This document shows positions 44,511-53,674 of a stretch of 64,000 nt of DNA, one piece after another. The DNA comes from Rhodovulum sulfidophilum. Its GTDB lineage: Bacteria; Pseudomonadota; Alphaproteobacteria; Rhodobacterales; Rhodobacteraceae. The position numbers and the translations under genes are program-made. The notes under the pieces were generated by a model that did no database searches, was not told the DNA's origin, and saw only the letters and a program-made list of their open reading frames with translations. Each line of letters opens with the position of its first letter. Position 1 is the first letter of the stretch. The stretch is from assembly GCA_003241785.1 (NCBI GenBank), contig QFPW01000019.1:1-64000 (forward strand), read 5' to 3'.

Positions 44511-44526
44511 CCGGCGCCGCCTCCGC

Positions 44527-46167
44527 TCACGCCGCCGATTCCCGCGCCTCGCCGAGGTCGAGCTCGCGCACCAGCCGGCGGACGAGCTCGTCCGACAGCC
44601 GGCGTGTCCGTCCGAGCCGGTAGATCTCGGCGCGCTCGGCCCGGAGCGCCACGAGGCGCAGCTCGCGCAGGATCTCCTCGTTGCGGCGGAGCGTATCGGC
44701 CTCCTCGCCGCTCTTGCCCCGGCTCTCGATCCGCGCGCGATAGCCCTCCATCAGCCGCGAGGCCGCGTCCGCGTAGAGATCGACGTCGCGCCCCGCCTCG
44801 GTCGCCTCGCCCAGCACGCGCTCGATCGCGCGGATCGCCGCCTGGGCGGCCGCGACCCTGCCGACGTTCTCCTCGCGGCGCGCCGAGGGTTCGGGCGGCA
44901 GCTCGAGCCCGGCGAGCAGGAACGGCAGGCCGAGGCTCGCGGCGATCAGCGAGAAGATGATCACCCCCGCGGCGAGGCAGATCGCGAGATCGCGCGCCGG
45001 AAACGGCGCGCCGTCGGGCAGCGCGAGCGGCAGGGTCAGCACGCCGGCGAGCGTGATCGCCCCCCGCGCGCCGGCGAGCGCGGTCACCGCGACCAGGCGC
45101 CAGCTCGGCCGGCGCATCGCCTCGCCCCGGCGGGTGGCGCGGTAGAGCGTGAGCCGGAGCGAGACCCAGGCCCAGAGGAAGCGCGTCGCCGCGAGCGCCG
45201 CGTTGATGGCGAGCACATAGGCGAGGAGCCAGATCGGATCGTGATGCCCGGTCGCGCGCACCACCTCGGCCGCGCCCGCGACGATGACCGGCAGCTGCTC
45301 GCCGAGCAGCACGAAGACGATGCCGTTCATCGCGAAGCCGAGCGTGTCCCAGACCGCCGCGCGCCCGACCCGGGTCGCGGGCAGCGCCCGGCCCGACTGC
45401 TCGAGGAAGCTCATGGTGATCCCGGCCGCGACCGCCGCGAGGATGCCCGAGGCGCCGAGATGCTCGGCGGCGAGATAGGCGGCGAAGGGAATGAGCAGGC
45501 TGATCAGCACCTGGCTCCCGGTCTCCTCGCCGAACCGCCGGGTGGCGGCGCCCTTGGCCGCGACCACCGCCCAGGTGACGCCGGCGCCGAGGGCGAGCCC
45601 CCCGGTCGCGACCCAGAGGAAGGTGCCGAAGGCGTTCCAGAGCGAGAAGGCCCCGGTCATCACCGCGGCTACCGCGAAGCGCATGCAGACGAGGCCCGAG
45701 GCGTCGTTCAGGAGCGACTCGCCCTCGAGGATGTGCAGCAGCCGCTTCGGCATCGGGACCCGCGCGGCGATCGAGTTCACCGCGATCGGATCGGTCGGCG
45801 AAAGCACCGCCGCGAGCGCGAAGGCGACGCCGAGCGGCATCGACGGGATCATCAGATGGATGAGCAGCCCGATGCCGAGCACCGTCGCGACCACGAGGCC
45901 GAGCGCGAGATGCAGGACGGGCCCGACGTCGCGCGCCAGCCCCTCCTTCGGGATCCGCCAGCCGTCGTAGAACAGGAGCGGCGGCAGGAAGAGCAGGAAG
46001 AACACCTCCGGATCGAGCCGCACGCCGAAATCGGCGACCGAGGCGATGAAGGCGCCGAGCGCGATCTGCACCAAGGGCGCCGGCACGGCGAAGCGCAGCG
46101 CGCGGGTGATGACCCCGCTCAGCACGACCGCGAGGAGGAAGACGAGGGTGACGGTGATGCTTTCCAA
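44527..46167 (-). CDS. Na+/H+ antiporter (CPA1 family)
   Basis: This 546-residue inner-membrane antiporter exchanges Na+ or other cations for protons. It has about twelve hydrophobic segments, the ion-site motif 'AVLSPTDPIAVNSIAARV' with the essential aspartate, 'EGESLLNDASGLV', and a 130-residue charged helical cytoplasmic tail. The start appears to be TTG 46167. The length and tail fit bacterial NhaP/YjcE-type proteins. It is divergent from the YecR-like lipoprotein gene. Confidence 0.92.
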   Translation of the reverse strand: MESITVTLVFLLAVVLSGVITRALRFAVPAPLVQIALGAFIASVADFGVRLDPEVFFLLFLPPLLFYDGWRIPKEGLARDVGPVLHLALGLVVATVLGIGLLIHLMIPSMPLGVAFALAAVLSPTDPIAVNSIAARVPMPKRLLHILEGESLLNDASGLVCMRFAVAAVMTGAFSLWNAFGTFLWVATGGLALGAGVTWAVVAAKGAATRRFGEETGSQVLISLLIPFAAYLAAEHLGASGILAAVAAGITMSFLEQSGRALPATRVGRAAVWDTLGFAMNGIVFVLLGEQLPVIVAGAAEVVRATGHHDPIWLLAYVLAINAALAATRFLWAWVSLRLTLYRATRRGEAMRRPSWRLVAVTALAGARGAITLAGVLTLPLALPDGAPFPARDLAICLAAGVIIFSLIAASLGLPFLLAGLELPPEPSARREENVGRVAAAQAAIRAIERVLGEATEAGRDVDLYADAASRLMEGYRARIESRGKSGEEADTLRRNEEILRELRLVALRAERAEIYRLGRTRRLSDELVRRLVRELDLGEARESAA

Positions 46168-46257
46168 AGCGCGGCTCGCCAGTCGGACCGGGCGGCGGGT
46201 GCCCAGCCTATCTAAGCGGCGCGGCCACCCGCCCGCAAGCCGGATCAGGCGGGCGCG

Positions 46258-46272
46258 TTAACCTCTTGTTAA
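46258..46272 (+). promoter_or_regulatory. CtrA-type box TTAA-N7-TTAA
   Basis: TTAA-CCTCTTG-TTAA is an exact match to the CtrA core consensus of alphaproteobacteria, in a region where such AT-rich words are rare. It lies 71 bases upstream of the YecR-like lipoprotein ATG and 90 bases upstream of the divergent antiporter start. Confidence 0.6.
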
Positions 46273-46343
46273 GGCTCGGATTGACGGAGGGCCCGCGGGC
46301 GGTCAGCCTCGGAAGCGTGGGAGCCAGCCGTGGGGGAACCGGG

Positions 46344-46655
46344 ATGCGCGCCGCCTTGATCGCCTGCCTCGCGCTCGTCGCGGGCTGCGCCGCGCCGGGA
46401 CCGGTGGTGACGCCCCGGGTCAGCGGCGGCAACCCGACCGACGGGATCGTGACGCTGGCCTCGACACGCACCTATTTCAATCCGGTCCGCCCCGACTGGG
46501 GCGCCGCGCTCGCGACGGCGGACGCGCGATGCGTCGCCGATGGCCGCGACCCGCCGGCCCGGTTCGCCGGCGACCAGGAGGCCTGCGAGCTCTACGACCG
46601 CGCCGGACGCTGCCTGCGCGCGACGGTCACCCGGTTCTACCAGTGCGGCGGATAG
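46344..46655 (+). CDS. YecR-like small lipoprotein
   Basis: This 103-residue lipoprotein has an N-terminal signal with lipobox 'LALVAGC' (Cys about residue 15). The mature part ('GGNPTDGIVTLASTRTYF', paired cysteines, ending 'CLRATVTRFYQCGG') resembles the YecR family. In enterobacteria yecR belongs to the flagellar regulon but its function is unknown. ATG 46344 is chosen because it starts the signal peptide. The CtrA box upstream fits a motility or cell-cycle link. The 126 bases to the helicase stop hold nothing clear. Confidence 0.75.
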   Translation: MRAALIACLALVAGCAAPGPVVTPRVSGGNPTDGIVTLASTRTYFNPVRPDWGAALATADARCVADGRDPPARFAGDQEACELYDRAGRCLRATVTRFYQCGG

Positions 46656-46781
46656 CGGCGCGCGCCGACGCGGGACGGCGGTGGCGGCGCGGCGAGCGTT
46701 TCGGAGGGAGTGCCGAGCTCGCGGCGCGGACGGCACCGGACGGCGCGGCGCGCGACCGGCGACGGGATGGTGCGTCCCGCT

Positions 46782-48884
46782 TCAGTCCCACATTCCGCGC
46801 ATCCGCGCGGCGAAATCGCGGCGGGGCGTCGGCCCGGGCGTCGCCTCCTCGGGCGCCGGAGGCGGCCAGGCGCGTTCGGCGAGGGTCCGCGTCACCGCGT
46901 CGCTCAGGAAGCGCGAGCGGGCGGCGGTGACGTGCCGGTCGCCGCGCGCGGCCTGGCGGTGGATATAGAACCGTCGCGGCACCAGGAGGTGCAGCGCGTC
47001 CTTCGCCCGGGTCATCGCGACATAGAACAGCCGCCGCTCCTCCTCCACCGCGCCGCGCGAACCGGTGGCGAGGTCCGAGGGCAGGCAGCCATCGACGCAA
47101 TTGAGCACGAAGACCTGCCGCCACTCCTGTCCCTTGGCGGAATGGATGGTGGAGAGGATCATGTATTCCTCGTCGTGGAGCGGCGGCCCCGAATGATCGC
47201 CGGTCGCGGCCGGGGGATCGAGCGTCAGCTCGGTCAGGAACCTGCTTCGCGACGGATAGCCGGCCGCGATCGCCTCGAGCTGCGCGAGGTCCTCGACCCG
47301 ACCCGGCGCCGCGTCGTGCAGAATCTCGAGCCGCGGCTCGTACCAGGCGCGCGCCGCGGCGATGTCGCCGGGCCAGCCATGCCCGCGGCGGAGCCCGGCG
47401 AAAAGCGTCACGAACTCCGCCCATTCCGCCGCGGCCCGCGCCGGCACGCGCGCGGCGCCGAGGATGGCGGCGGGATCGCCGGGCGCCGCGATCAGCGCGA
47501 GCAGACGCTCCGCCGTCGCGGGGCCGATCCCCTGGACGAGCCGCAGCGCGCGGAAACCCGAGACCCGGTCGCGCGGGTTCTCGGCGAGCCTCAGGAGCGC
47601 CATCAGGTCCTTCACATGCGCGGTGTCGAGGAACTTGAGCCCGCCGAACTTCACGAAGGGAATGTCGCGCCGCGTGAGCTCGACCTCGAGCGGCCCGCTG
47701 TGCGAGGCGGTGCGGAACAGCGCCGCCTGCTCGCGCAGCGGCACGCCGGCCTCGCGCGCCTCGAGCACCCGCTCGCAGACATAGGCCGCCTGCCCCGCCT
47801 CGTCCGGGAGGCGCACCATCAGCGGCGGCAGCCCGCCGGTCCGCTCGGCGGTCAGCGTCTTCGGATAGCCCTCCTCCGCCTCGGCGATCACCGCGTTCGC
47901 CGCCGCGAGGATCGGGGCGGTCGAGCGGTAGTTGCGCGTCAGCGCGACGACGCGCGCCGGCGGCGTGAAGGCCTTGGGGAAATCGAGGATGTTGCGCGCC
48001 TCGGCCGCGCGGAAGGAATAGATCGACTGCGCGTCGTCGCCGACCACGGTCACGCCGCGCCCGTCCGGCTTCAGCCCGGCGAGGATCGCCGCCTGCACCC
48101 GGTTGGTGTCCTGGTACTCGTCAATCAGCACATGGTCGAACCGCAGGCCGAGCGCCCGGGCGAGGTCGGGATCGGCCGCCATCTCGGCCCAGTAGAGCAG
48201 CAGGTCGTCGTAATCGAGCACCGCCCCCGCCTGTTTCGCCGCGACATAGGCGGCGAAGAGGGCGCGCAGCTCCGCCTCCCATCCCGCGCACCAGGGGAAA
48301 TCGGCGAGCGCCTCGCGAAGCGTCGCGCGGGCGTTCACCGCGCGGGAATAGATCGCGAGGCAGGTGCCCTTGGCCGGGAAGCGCTTCTCGGTGCGCGAGA
48401 GGCCGATCTCGTGCCGGCAGAGGTTCATGAGATCGGCGGAATCCTCGCGGTCGTGGATGGTGAAATCGGGATCGAGCCCGATCTCGGTCGCCTGCTCGCG
48501 CAGGAGCCGGGCGCCGATCGCGTGGAAGGTGCCGGCCCAGGTCAGCCCGTCGGCCAGCGCCTCGGCACGCTCGCCCAGCACCTCGCGGGCGATCCGCGCG
48601 ACCCGGCCGCGCATCTCGGCGGCGGCGCGGCGCGAGAAGGTCATGAGCAGGATCCGTCCCGGATCGGCGCCGGAGACCAGAAGATGCGCGACGCGATGCG
48701 CGAGCGTCGCGGTCTTTCCCGAGCCCGCGCCGGCGATGACGAGGAGCGGGGCGTCGCCATGGGTGACCGCCGCCCGCTGCTCCGGATTGAGCCGGTCGAG
48801 ATAGCGCGGAGAGGCGGAAAGGGCGGCCGGCGTCATCGCGCCATCAAGCCCCGTTTCCGCTTTGTTCGCAAGCCCGGCGCTCAT
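46782..48884 (-). CDS. UvrD/PcrA-type ATP-dependent DNA helicase
   Basis: This 700-residue superfamily 1A helicase unwinds DNA 3' to 5' in repair. Motifs: Q motif and Walker A '[18 protein letters not shown]' (about residues 48-65), '[18 protein letters not shown]', Walker B '[20 protein letters not shown]', '[13 protein letters not shown]' and the C-terminal '[19 protein letters not shown]'. ATG 48884 overlaps the ruvB stop; an in-frame ATG at 48836 is an alternative. Coupling to ruvCAB places it in a recombination-repair operon. It is of UvrD/Rep type but somewhat shorter than classical UvrD. Confidence 0.9.
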   Translation of the reverse strand: MSAGLANKAETGLDGAMTPAALSASPRYLDRLNPEQRAAVTHGDAPLLVIAGAGSGKTATLAHRVAHLLVSGADPGRILLMTFSRRAAAEMRGRVARIAREVLGERAEALADGLTWAGTFHAIGARLLREQATEIGLDPDFTIHDREDSADLMNLCRHEIGLSRTEKRFPAKGTCLAIYSRAVNARATLREALADFPWCAGWEAELRALFAAYVAAKQAGAVLDYDDLLLYWAEMAADPDLARALGLRFDHVLIDEYQDTNRVQAAILAGLKPDGRGVTVVGDDAQSIYSFRAAEARNILDFPKAFTPPARVVALTRNYRSTAPILAAANAVIAEAEEGYPKTLTAERTGGLPPLMVRLPDEAGQAAYVCERVLEAREAGVPLREQAALFRTASHSGPLEVELTRRDIPFVKFGGLKFLDTAHVKDLMALLRLAENPRDRVSGFRALRLVQGIGPATAERLLALIAAPGDPAAILGAARVPARAAAEWAEFVTLFAGLRRGHGWPGDIAAARAWYEPRLEILHDAAPGRVEDLAQLEAIAAGYPSRSRFLTELTLDPPAATGDHSGPPLHDEEYMILSTIHSAKGQEWRQVFVLNCVDGCLPSDLATGSRGAVEEERRLFYVAMTRAKDALHLLVPRRFYIHRQAARGDRHVTAARSRFLSDAVTRTLAERAWPPPAPEEATPGPTPRRDFAARMRGMWD

Positions 48885-49912
48885 CCGTCGAAGAGATCGG
48901 CCTGTCCGGGGCCGGTGCGCGGCGGCGTCAGGCCGAGATGCGTCCAGGCCTTCGGAGCCAGCGCCCGGCCGCGCGGGGTGCGCTGGATCAGACCGCCCTG
49001 CAGCAGGAAGGGCTCGATCACCTCCTCGATCGCGTCGCGCGATTCCGACAGCGCGGCGGCGATCGTCTCGACCCCGACCGGGCCGCCGCCGTAGTTCTCG
49101 GCGAGGAGCGACAGATAGCGCCGGTCGGCCGAATCGAGCCCGAGGTCGTCGACGCCGAGCCGCGACAGCGCGGCGTCGGCGAGCGGACGGGTGACCTTGC
49201 CCTCGCCCTCGACGATCGCGAAGTCGATCACCCGGCGCAGCAGGCGCCCGGCGATCCGGGGCGTGCCGCGCGCGCGCCGCGCGATCTCGAGCGCGCCCTC
49301 CGGCGTCGCCTCGGCGCGCAGGAGCTTCGCCGCGCGGGTGACGATCTGGACGAGCTCCTCGGTCTCGTAGAATTCGAGCCGGGTCGGGATGCCGAACCGG
49401 TCGCGCAGCGGCGTGGTGAGCAGCCCGAGCCGGGTGGTGGCCCCGACCAGCGTGAAGGGCTGCAGCTCGATCCGCACCGTGCGCGCCGCCGGCCCCTCGC
49501 CGATCACGAGGTCGAGCTGGAAATCCTCGAGCGCGGGATAGAGGATCTCCTCTACCACCGGATTGAGGCGGTGGATCTCGTCGATGAAGAGCACGTCGCG
49601 CGCGTCGAGATTGGTCAGGATCGCCGCAAGATCGCCCGCGCGGGCCAGCACCGGCCCCGAGGTCATGCGGAAGTTCACCCCGAGCTCGCGCGCGACGATC
49701 TGCGCCAGCGTCGTCTTGCCGAGGCCGGGCGGGCCGTAGAACAGGGTGTGGTCCATCGCCTGGCCCCGGCGCCGCGCGCTCTCGATGAAGACCGCGAGAT
49801 TGGCGCGGGCGGCGCGCTGGCCGATGAACTCGGCGAGACCCTGGGGCCGCAGCGCGCGGTCGGCGTCCTCGGGCAAGGGGTCGGGGCGCAGCGTCGGATC
49901 GGGGACCGCCAT
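48881..49912 (-). CDS. ruvB: Holliday junction branch migration ATPase RuvB
   Basis: RuvB hexamers drive branch migration with RuvA. The 343-residue AAA+ protein has '[11 protein letters not shown]', Walker A '[15 protein letters not shown]', Walker B '[13 protein letters not shown]', sensor I '[20 protein letters not shown]' and the C-terminal winged-helix end '[18 protein letters not shown]'. It follows ruvA by 4 bases and overlaps the helicase gene. Confidence 0.98.
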   Translation of the reverse strand: MAVPDPTLRPDPLPEDADRALRPQGLAEFIGQRAARANLAVFIESARRRGQAMDHTLFYGPPGLGKTTLAQIVARELGVNFRMTSGPVLARAGDLAAILTNLDARDVLFIDEIHRLNPVVEEILYPALEDFQLDLVIGEGPAARTVRIELQPFTLVGATTRLGLLTTPLRDRFGIPTRLEFYETEELVQIVTRAAKLLRAEATPEGALEIARRARGTPRIAGRLLRRVIDFAIVEGEGKVTRPLADAALSRLGVDDLGLDSADRRYLSLLAENYGGGPVGVETIAAALSESRDAIEEVIEPFLLQGGLIQRTPRGRALAPKAWTHLGLTPPRTGPGQADLFDG

Positions 49913-49916
49913 CGTC

Positions 49917-50609
49917 TCAGCCCTTCGGTGCGAGGCGGCGCAGCGCGGCGCGGATCAGGCCCGAGGCGTCGAGCCCCGGCTCCTCGCCGTCGGTCTCGGT
50001 GACGGCCGCGGCGGCCTCGCCCGGGGCGTAGCCGAGATTGGCGAGCGCCGAGAGCGCGTCGGCCCGCGCGGCGGCGGCGCGGGTCTCGGCCTCGGGCGGC
50101 GCGGCGGCGCGACGCGCGCGCGGCGCGGACGGCACCGGGACCGCGGCCTCGATCACCTCGCCCACCATTGCGGCGCGCGCGCCCTCCGCGCCCATCGCCA
50201 TGATGGCGGGCGCCTTGGCCCGAAGCTCGAGCACCAGCCGCTGCGCGATCTTCGGCCCGATCCCGGGCGCGGCGCGGAAGGCGGCCGAATCGCCGAGTGT
50301 CAGCGCGCGGGCGAGCCCCTCGGTGCCGAGCGCCCCGAGCGCGCCGAGCGCCGCCTTGGCGCCCACGCCCTGGACCGAGACGAGCAGCCGGTACCATTCG
50401 CGCTCGGCGAGCGTGAGGAAGCCCACGAGCTGCAGCAGGTCCTCGCGCACCAGCAGGTCGGTGTAGAGCGCCACGAACCCGCCCGGCGGCGGCATCGCCG
50501 CGAGCGTGCGATCGGAGCAGGAGACGAGATAGCCGACCCCGCCGCCGGTCTCGATCAGCACATGGTCGCTCGCGCGGTAGTCGAGCCGGCCTGTCACCTT
50601 TCCGATCAT
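49917..50609 (-). CDS. ruvA: Holliday junction branch migration protein RuvA
   Basis: RuvA tetramers bind the Holliday junction and load RuvB. The 230-residue protein has the OB-fold start ('[20 protein letters not shown]'), the helix-hairpin-helix pair ('[14 protein letters not shown]' and '[14 protein letters not shown]') and a C-terminal RuvB-binding domain ('[19 protein letters not shown]'). The linker between domains II and III is longer than usual and rich in Ala/Arg/Pro. It overlaps ruvC by 4 bases. Confidence 0.97.
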   Translation of the reverse strand: MIGKVTGRLDYRASDHVLIETGGGVGYLVSCSDRTLAAMPPPGGFVALYTDLLVREDLLQLVGFLTLAEREWYRLLVSVQGVGAKAALGALGALGTEGLARALTLGDSAAFRAAPGIGPKIAQRLVLELRAKAPAIMAMGAEGARAAMVGEVIEAAVPVPSAPRARRAAAPPEAETRAAAARADALSALANLGYAPGEAAAAVTETDGEEPGLDASGLIRAALRRLAPKG

Positions 50610-51118
50610 GCGCGCCCCTCCGCCCGCGCGATCGCGGCGCCGAGCCGGCCGTTGAACCGGGCGTGATGCGCGTGGCAGAGCGCGATCGCCAGCGCGTCGG
50701 CGGCGTCCGGGCCGAGGATCGTCGCCGCCGGCAGCTGCAGCCGGACCATATGCTCCACCTGCCGCTTCTCCGCATGTCCGACGCCGACCACGACCTTCTT
50801 CACCGCGTTGGGCGCGTATTCCGCGACCGGGATGCCGCGGAGCGCGGGAACGAGCAGCGCGATCCCGCGCGCCTGGCCAAGCTTCAGCGTGCCGGCGGCG
50901 TCCTTGTTGACGAAGGTCTGCTCCACCGCCGCCGTGTCGGGCGACCAGGCCGCGAGCACCCGGGTCAGCGCGTCGTAGAGGCTGCGCAGCCGCTCGGCGA
51001 GCTCCGCGCCCTCCGACTGGCAGACGCCGTTGGCGACATGGCTGAGCCGCGCGCCGTCCACATCCACGACGCCCCAGCCGGTGCGGCGCAGGCCGGGGTC
51101 GATACCGATGACGCGCAT
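50606..51118 (-). CDS. ruvC: Crossover junction endodeoxyribonuclease RuvC
   Basis: RuvC cuts Holliday junctions. The 170-residue RNase H-fold protein has the catalytic acidic residues in '[14 protein letters not shown]' (Asp), '[16 protein letters not shown]' (Glu) and the C-terminal '[15 protein letters not shown]' (two Asp). The start at ATG 51118 is standard ('MRVIGIDPG'); an upstream extension to 51181 is unlikely. It is the first gene of ruvC-ruvA-ruvB-helicase. Confidence 0.97.
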   Translation of the reverse strand: MRVIGIDPGLRRTGWGVVDVDGARLSHVANGVCQSEGAELAERLRSLYDALTRVLAAWSPDTAAVEQTFVNKDAAGTLKLGQARGIALLVPALRGIPVAEYAPNAVKKVVVGVGHAEKRQVEHMVRLQLPAATILGPDAADALAIALCHAHHARFNGRLGAAIARAEGRA

Positions 51119-51244
51119 TGGCGATCCTGCTTCGTGCCTCGCGCCCTCATTAGCACGAACCCGGAACATCCGCCAAGCCATCGCCGGGGGCCGCGGATTA
51201 TGAAATTTTGCAAGATACTGTTTGTGTTAATTTTTTAAGACCAG

Positions 51245-51263
51245 CCATGCAGCCATTGCATGG
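51245..51263. promoter_or_regulatory. Perfect inverted repeat before the DUF1127 gene
   Basis: CCATGCA and TGCATGG flank GCCAT, about 100 bases upstream of the DUF1127 ATG and just after the AT-rich patch 51200-51240 that probably holds the promoter. It may be an operator or a leader hairpin. The gap lies between the divergent ruvC and DUF1127 genes. Confidence 0.4.
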
Positions 51264-51363
51264 ATGAGATGCAGGAATGCCGATTGTTTGTGCAGAATGA
51301 AAACTGATATCAGAGCGGCATTCGGGCCCGGCATCTTCCGGAGCCCTGGTAAGGAACACGGAA

Positions 51364-51591
51364 ATGTCTGTCTATGAGATCGAAACCAACACGCGGGCGG
51401 TCCCCCTCGGCTCCGTCGCCACGCTCCGGATCGTGAACCTGGTCGAGCGCGTCTGCGACGCCTATGTCGCCTGGCGCAACGTCCGCGCCACCGAGCGCGC
51501 GCTCGCCAAGCTGAGCGAATCCCAGCTCAACGACATCGGCCTGCGCCGGGCGCACATCTCGGCCGTGGCGATGGACCTCGCGCGCCGCTGA
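51364..51591 (+). CDS. DUF1127 small protein
   Basis: This 75-residue protein has the C-terminal DUF1127 signature: 'WRNVRATERALAKLSESQLN' followed by 'DIGLRRAHI'. Short, arginine-rich DUF1127 proteins of alphaproteobacteria are induced by stress or phosphate limitation and several act on small RNAs or RNA turnover. AAGGA precedes ATG 51364. A clear terminator follows at 51617-51640. Confidence 0.92.
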   Translation: MSVYEIETNTRAVPLGSVATLRIVNLVERVCDAYVAWRNVRATERALAKLSESQLNDIGLRRAHISAVAMDLARR

Positions 51592-51616
51592 GCGATCGGC
51601 TCATCGCCGGATCGCG

Positions 51617-51640
51617 AGGCCGCCCGCGAGGCGGCCTTTT
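51617..51640 (+). terminator. Rho-independent terminator of the DUF1127 gene
   Basis: AGGCCGCC and its complement enclose CGCGA and run into TTTT, 25 bases after the DUF1127 stop. It is a canonical intrinsic terminator. Confidence 0.85.
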
Positions 51641-51647
51641 GATGTTC

Positions 51648-51671
51648 AAGACCGTCCCCCAGGGCGGTCTT
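51648..51671 (+). terminator. Second hairpin after DUF1127
   Basis: AAGACCG and CGGTCTT arms, with inner CCC/GGG pairing, form a second stem-loop 7 bases after the first terminator. It may be a backup terminator or the 3' end of a short processed RNA. Confidence 0.5.
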
Positions 51672-51800
51672 CGTGCTTTCAGGGCCTTAGCGCGGCGTCG
51701 AGCCTTCGCGCGCCGTCACGATCGCGTAATCTTTTCATGGCATGAACCGCGCCGACCCGCCGCCCTTTCGGACCGCGCGGACGCCAGGAGTGCCCCCGTC

Positions 51801-51980
51801 ATGCCCTTTATCGACCACCCCCGCCAGACGAGCGAGACCGAGTTGCGTGCCGCGATCTACCGGCGCGCGCAGGCCGGCGCCGAATCGCCGCGCGAGACGA
51901 AGGCGCGCGCCCCGAGGCGGGCGCCCGAGCCGGAGACCGAGCTCGGCCGCGTGCTGCGTCTGGCCGCGCTCGACGAGTGA
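51801..51980 (+). CDS. Small hypothetical protein
   Basis: This is a possible 59-residue charged protein starting 'MPFIDHPRQTSETELRAAIY' and ending 'ETELGRVLRLAALDE', with an Arg/Pro/Glu-rich middle. CAGGAG lies 10 bases before ATG 51801. The two helical ends look coding, the middle does not help, and I recognise no family. The frame is open upstream to 51639, but that part crosses the DUF1127 terminator and is unlikely to be translated. Confidence 0.42.
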   Translation: MPFIDHPRQTSETELRAAIYRRAQAGAESPRETKARAPRRAPEPETELGRVLRLAALDE

Positions 51981-52101
51981 TCCGGGCTTCGGGCGATCCG
52001 ACACGCCCGCCGCCCCGGACTTGATCCGGGGCGGCGGACCCGAAGCGCGATGGCTCCGAAATGGCGTCGAGGCCCCGGATCGCCGCCTCCGGAATCGCCG
52101 G

Positions 52102-53592
52102 TCAGAGAATGAAGTCTCCCGCCGAATAGTCGGCGGCGCGGACGCCGGCGCCGTCGAGCAGGCTCACCACCAGCAGCCCGGCGCCGGTATCGGCGAAAAG
52201 CAGGCTCGAATCGCCGTCCGCCGCGTCCTCGAGCCAGAGATGGCCCGCGCCCGCCTCGGTCGCGAAGACGAAGGACTGGTTGCCGGGACGGCCCGCGTCC
52301 GCGTCGATCGCCGCCACGTCGATCGCATCGACCCCGATCCGGAAATCGGCGATCTGGTCGCGCTCGTCGAGCCCGGCGCCGCGCGCGGACATGAAGACGA
52401 AGGTGTCGGCGCCGCCGTTGCCCCGCAGGTAGTCGGCGCCCTGGCCGCCGATCAGCCGGTCCGCGCCGGAGCCGCCGATCAGCGTGTCGTCGCCCAGGTT
52501 GCCCCAGAGGATGTTGCCGTCGCCGCCCCGCACGGTGAGCCGGTCGTTTCCGTCGCCGCCCTTGAGCTCGGACCGCGCGACCACGTCCTCCTCCCAGCCG
52601 TCGCCCTTGACGATGGTGGCGAGGAGCACGTCGTCGCCCGCGCCGCCCGAGAGCCGGTTGATCCCGCTGGTCCCGTAGACCGAGCCGAGATCGATCCGGG
52701 CGGTCAGATGGTCGTCGCCTCCGTCGCCGAAGAGCGTGTTGGTCGCCTGGCTCATGTCGCCATAGGCGGCGATCGTGGCCCGGGCGACCAGCACGTCGTC
52801 GCCCGCGCCGCCCCGCGCGTCGTTCGCCATGGTCTCGAACGCGTTCTCGCCGCGGGTGATCACCTCGATCCGGTCCTCGCCGGCGCCGCCCCGGGCGAAA
52901 TTGGTCTCGGTGCCGCCGATGCCGGTCGGCGCGCCCTCGACCACCGAACGGATCACGTCGTCGCCGGCGCCGCCGAAGATCCGCGCCGTGGCGTCGCCGC
53001 CGTCGTTGCCGCTGGCCCGCAGGGAGGACGTGATCGTGTCGTCGCCGGCGCCGCCGTGGATCGGGATCACGAGCTCGGGGAAGCCCGAGTTCGAGAGGTA
53101 GAGATCGACGGTGATCGTGTCGTTCCCGGCGCCGCCGAAGATCCGCAGATCCTCGCTCAGCGTGCCCATGCCGCCCTCGATATAGCCGAAGGTAACCGAG
53201 ATCGTGTCGTCGCCGCTTCCGCCGTTGATAAGCGCGCTGAGCGGCGCGTCGGAGGAGGCGAGATCGACCACGATCCGGTCGTCGCCCGCCCCGCCCTCGA
53301 TATTGGCCGAGATCGCGGTGTCGTAGCCGATGTCGTAGTTGGCGATCGACAGCGAGACATAGATCTGGTCGTCGCCCAAGCCGCCGCGCAGATCAGTCGT
53401 GATGACGGTCTCGTCGTAGGCGATCAGATGAATATTGGCCGAAAGCCAGTCATCGCCGAGATTGCCGAAGACGAGCGCCCCTGTCCGGTTGATCAGGACA
53501 TGGTCGTTCCCCGTCTTCGCGTCGAATTTTGTGTCCGCGATATTAATCGTGACAAAATCGTCCCTGTCCGAAGCAGCGTATGCCACGGCCAT
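52102..53592 (-). CDS. RTX-type calcium-binding repeat protein
   Basis: This roughly 496-residue acidic protein is made almost entirely of glycine/aspartate nonapeptide-like repeats ('GGAGDDRI', 'GGSGDDTI', 'GGAGNDTI', 'GGQGADYL') from about residue 60 to 400. It then has the C-terminal 'NGGADTFVFMSARG' to 'GDFIL' region typical of type I secretion substrates. Such proteins bind calcium and fold outside the cell. No enzymatic domain and no type I secretion genes are visible here. ATG 53592 has GAGGAG very close upstream; a TTG at 53607 is an alternative. The N-terminal 50 residues are less GC-rich. Confidence 0.88.
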   Translation of the reverse strand: MAVAYAASDRDDFVTINIADTKFDAKTGNDHVLINRTGALVFGNLGDDWLSANIHLIAYDETVITTDLRGGLGDDQIYVSLSIANYDIGYDTAISANIEGGAGDDRIVVDLASSDAPLSALINGGSGDDTISVTFGYIEGGMGTLSEDLRIFGGAGNDTITVDLYLSNSGFPELVIPIHGGAGDDTITSSLRASGNDGGDATARIFGGAGDDVIRSVVEGAPTGIGGTETNFARGGAGEDRIEVITRGENAFETMANDARGGAGDDVLVARATIAAYGDMSQATNTLFGDGGDDHLTARIDLGSVYGTSGINRLSGGAGDDVLLATIVKGDGWEEDVVARSELKGGDGNDRLTVRGGDGNILWGNLGDDTLIGGSGADRLIGGQGADYLRGNGGADTFVFMSARGAGLDERDQIADFRIGVDAIDVAAIDADAGRPGNQSFVFATEAGAGHLWLEDAADGDSSLLFADTGAGLLVVSLLDGAGVRAADYSAGDFIL

Positions 53593-53640
53593 ATCTCCTC
53601 GAATCAACTTGGCGACTACCCGAGGACAGAGAAACGCAAA

Positions 53641-53667
53641 CGGATTCCGCTAACAAGCGGAAATCCG
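53641..53667 (-). terminator. Terminator after prmA
   Basis: On the minus strand a stem of CGGATT-CCGCT pairing with AGCGG-AATCCG around TGTT, with one bulge, is followed by GTTTGCGTTTC. It starts 8 bases after the prmA stop and ends before the RTX gene, so the two are separate transcripts. Confidence 0.65.
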
Positions 53668-53674
53668 CCGACCT

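Noticed and set aside
51226..51240. CtrA-like TTAA pair before DUF1127
   Set aside because: The two TTAA words are only 4 bases apart, not the 7 needed for a CtrA site.
52102..53592. Short regularly spaced repeats resembling a CRISPR array
   Set aside because: The periodicity follows 9-codon Gly/Asp-rich RTX repeats within one long frame and the repeats are not identical DNA units.
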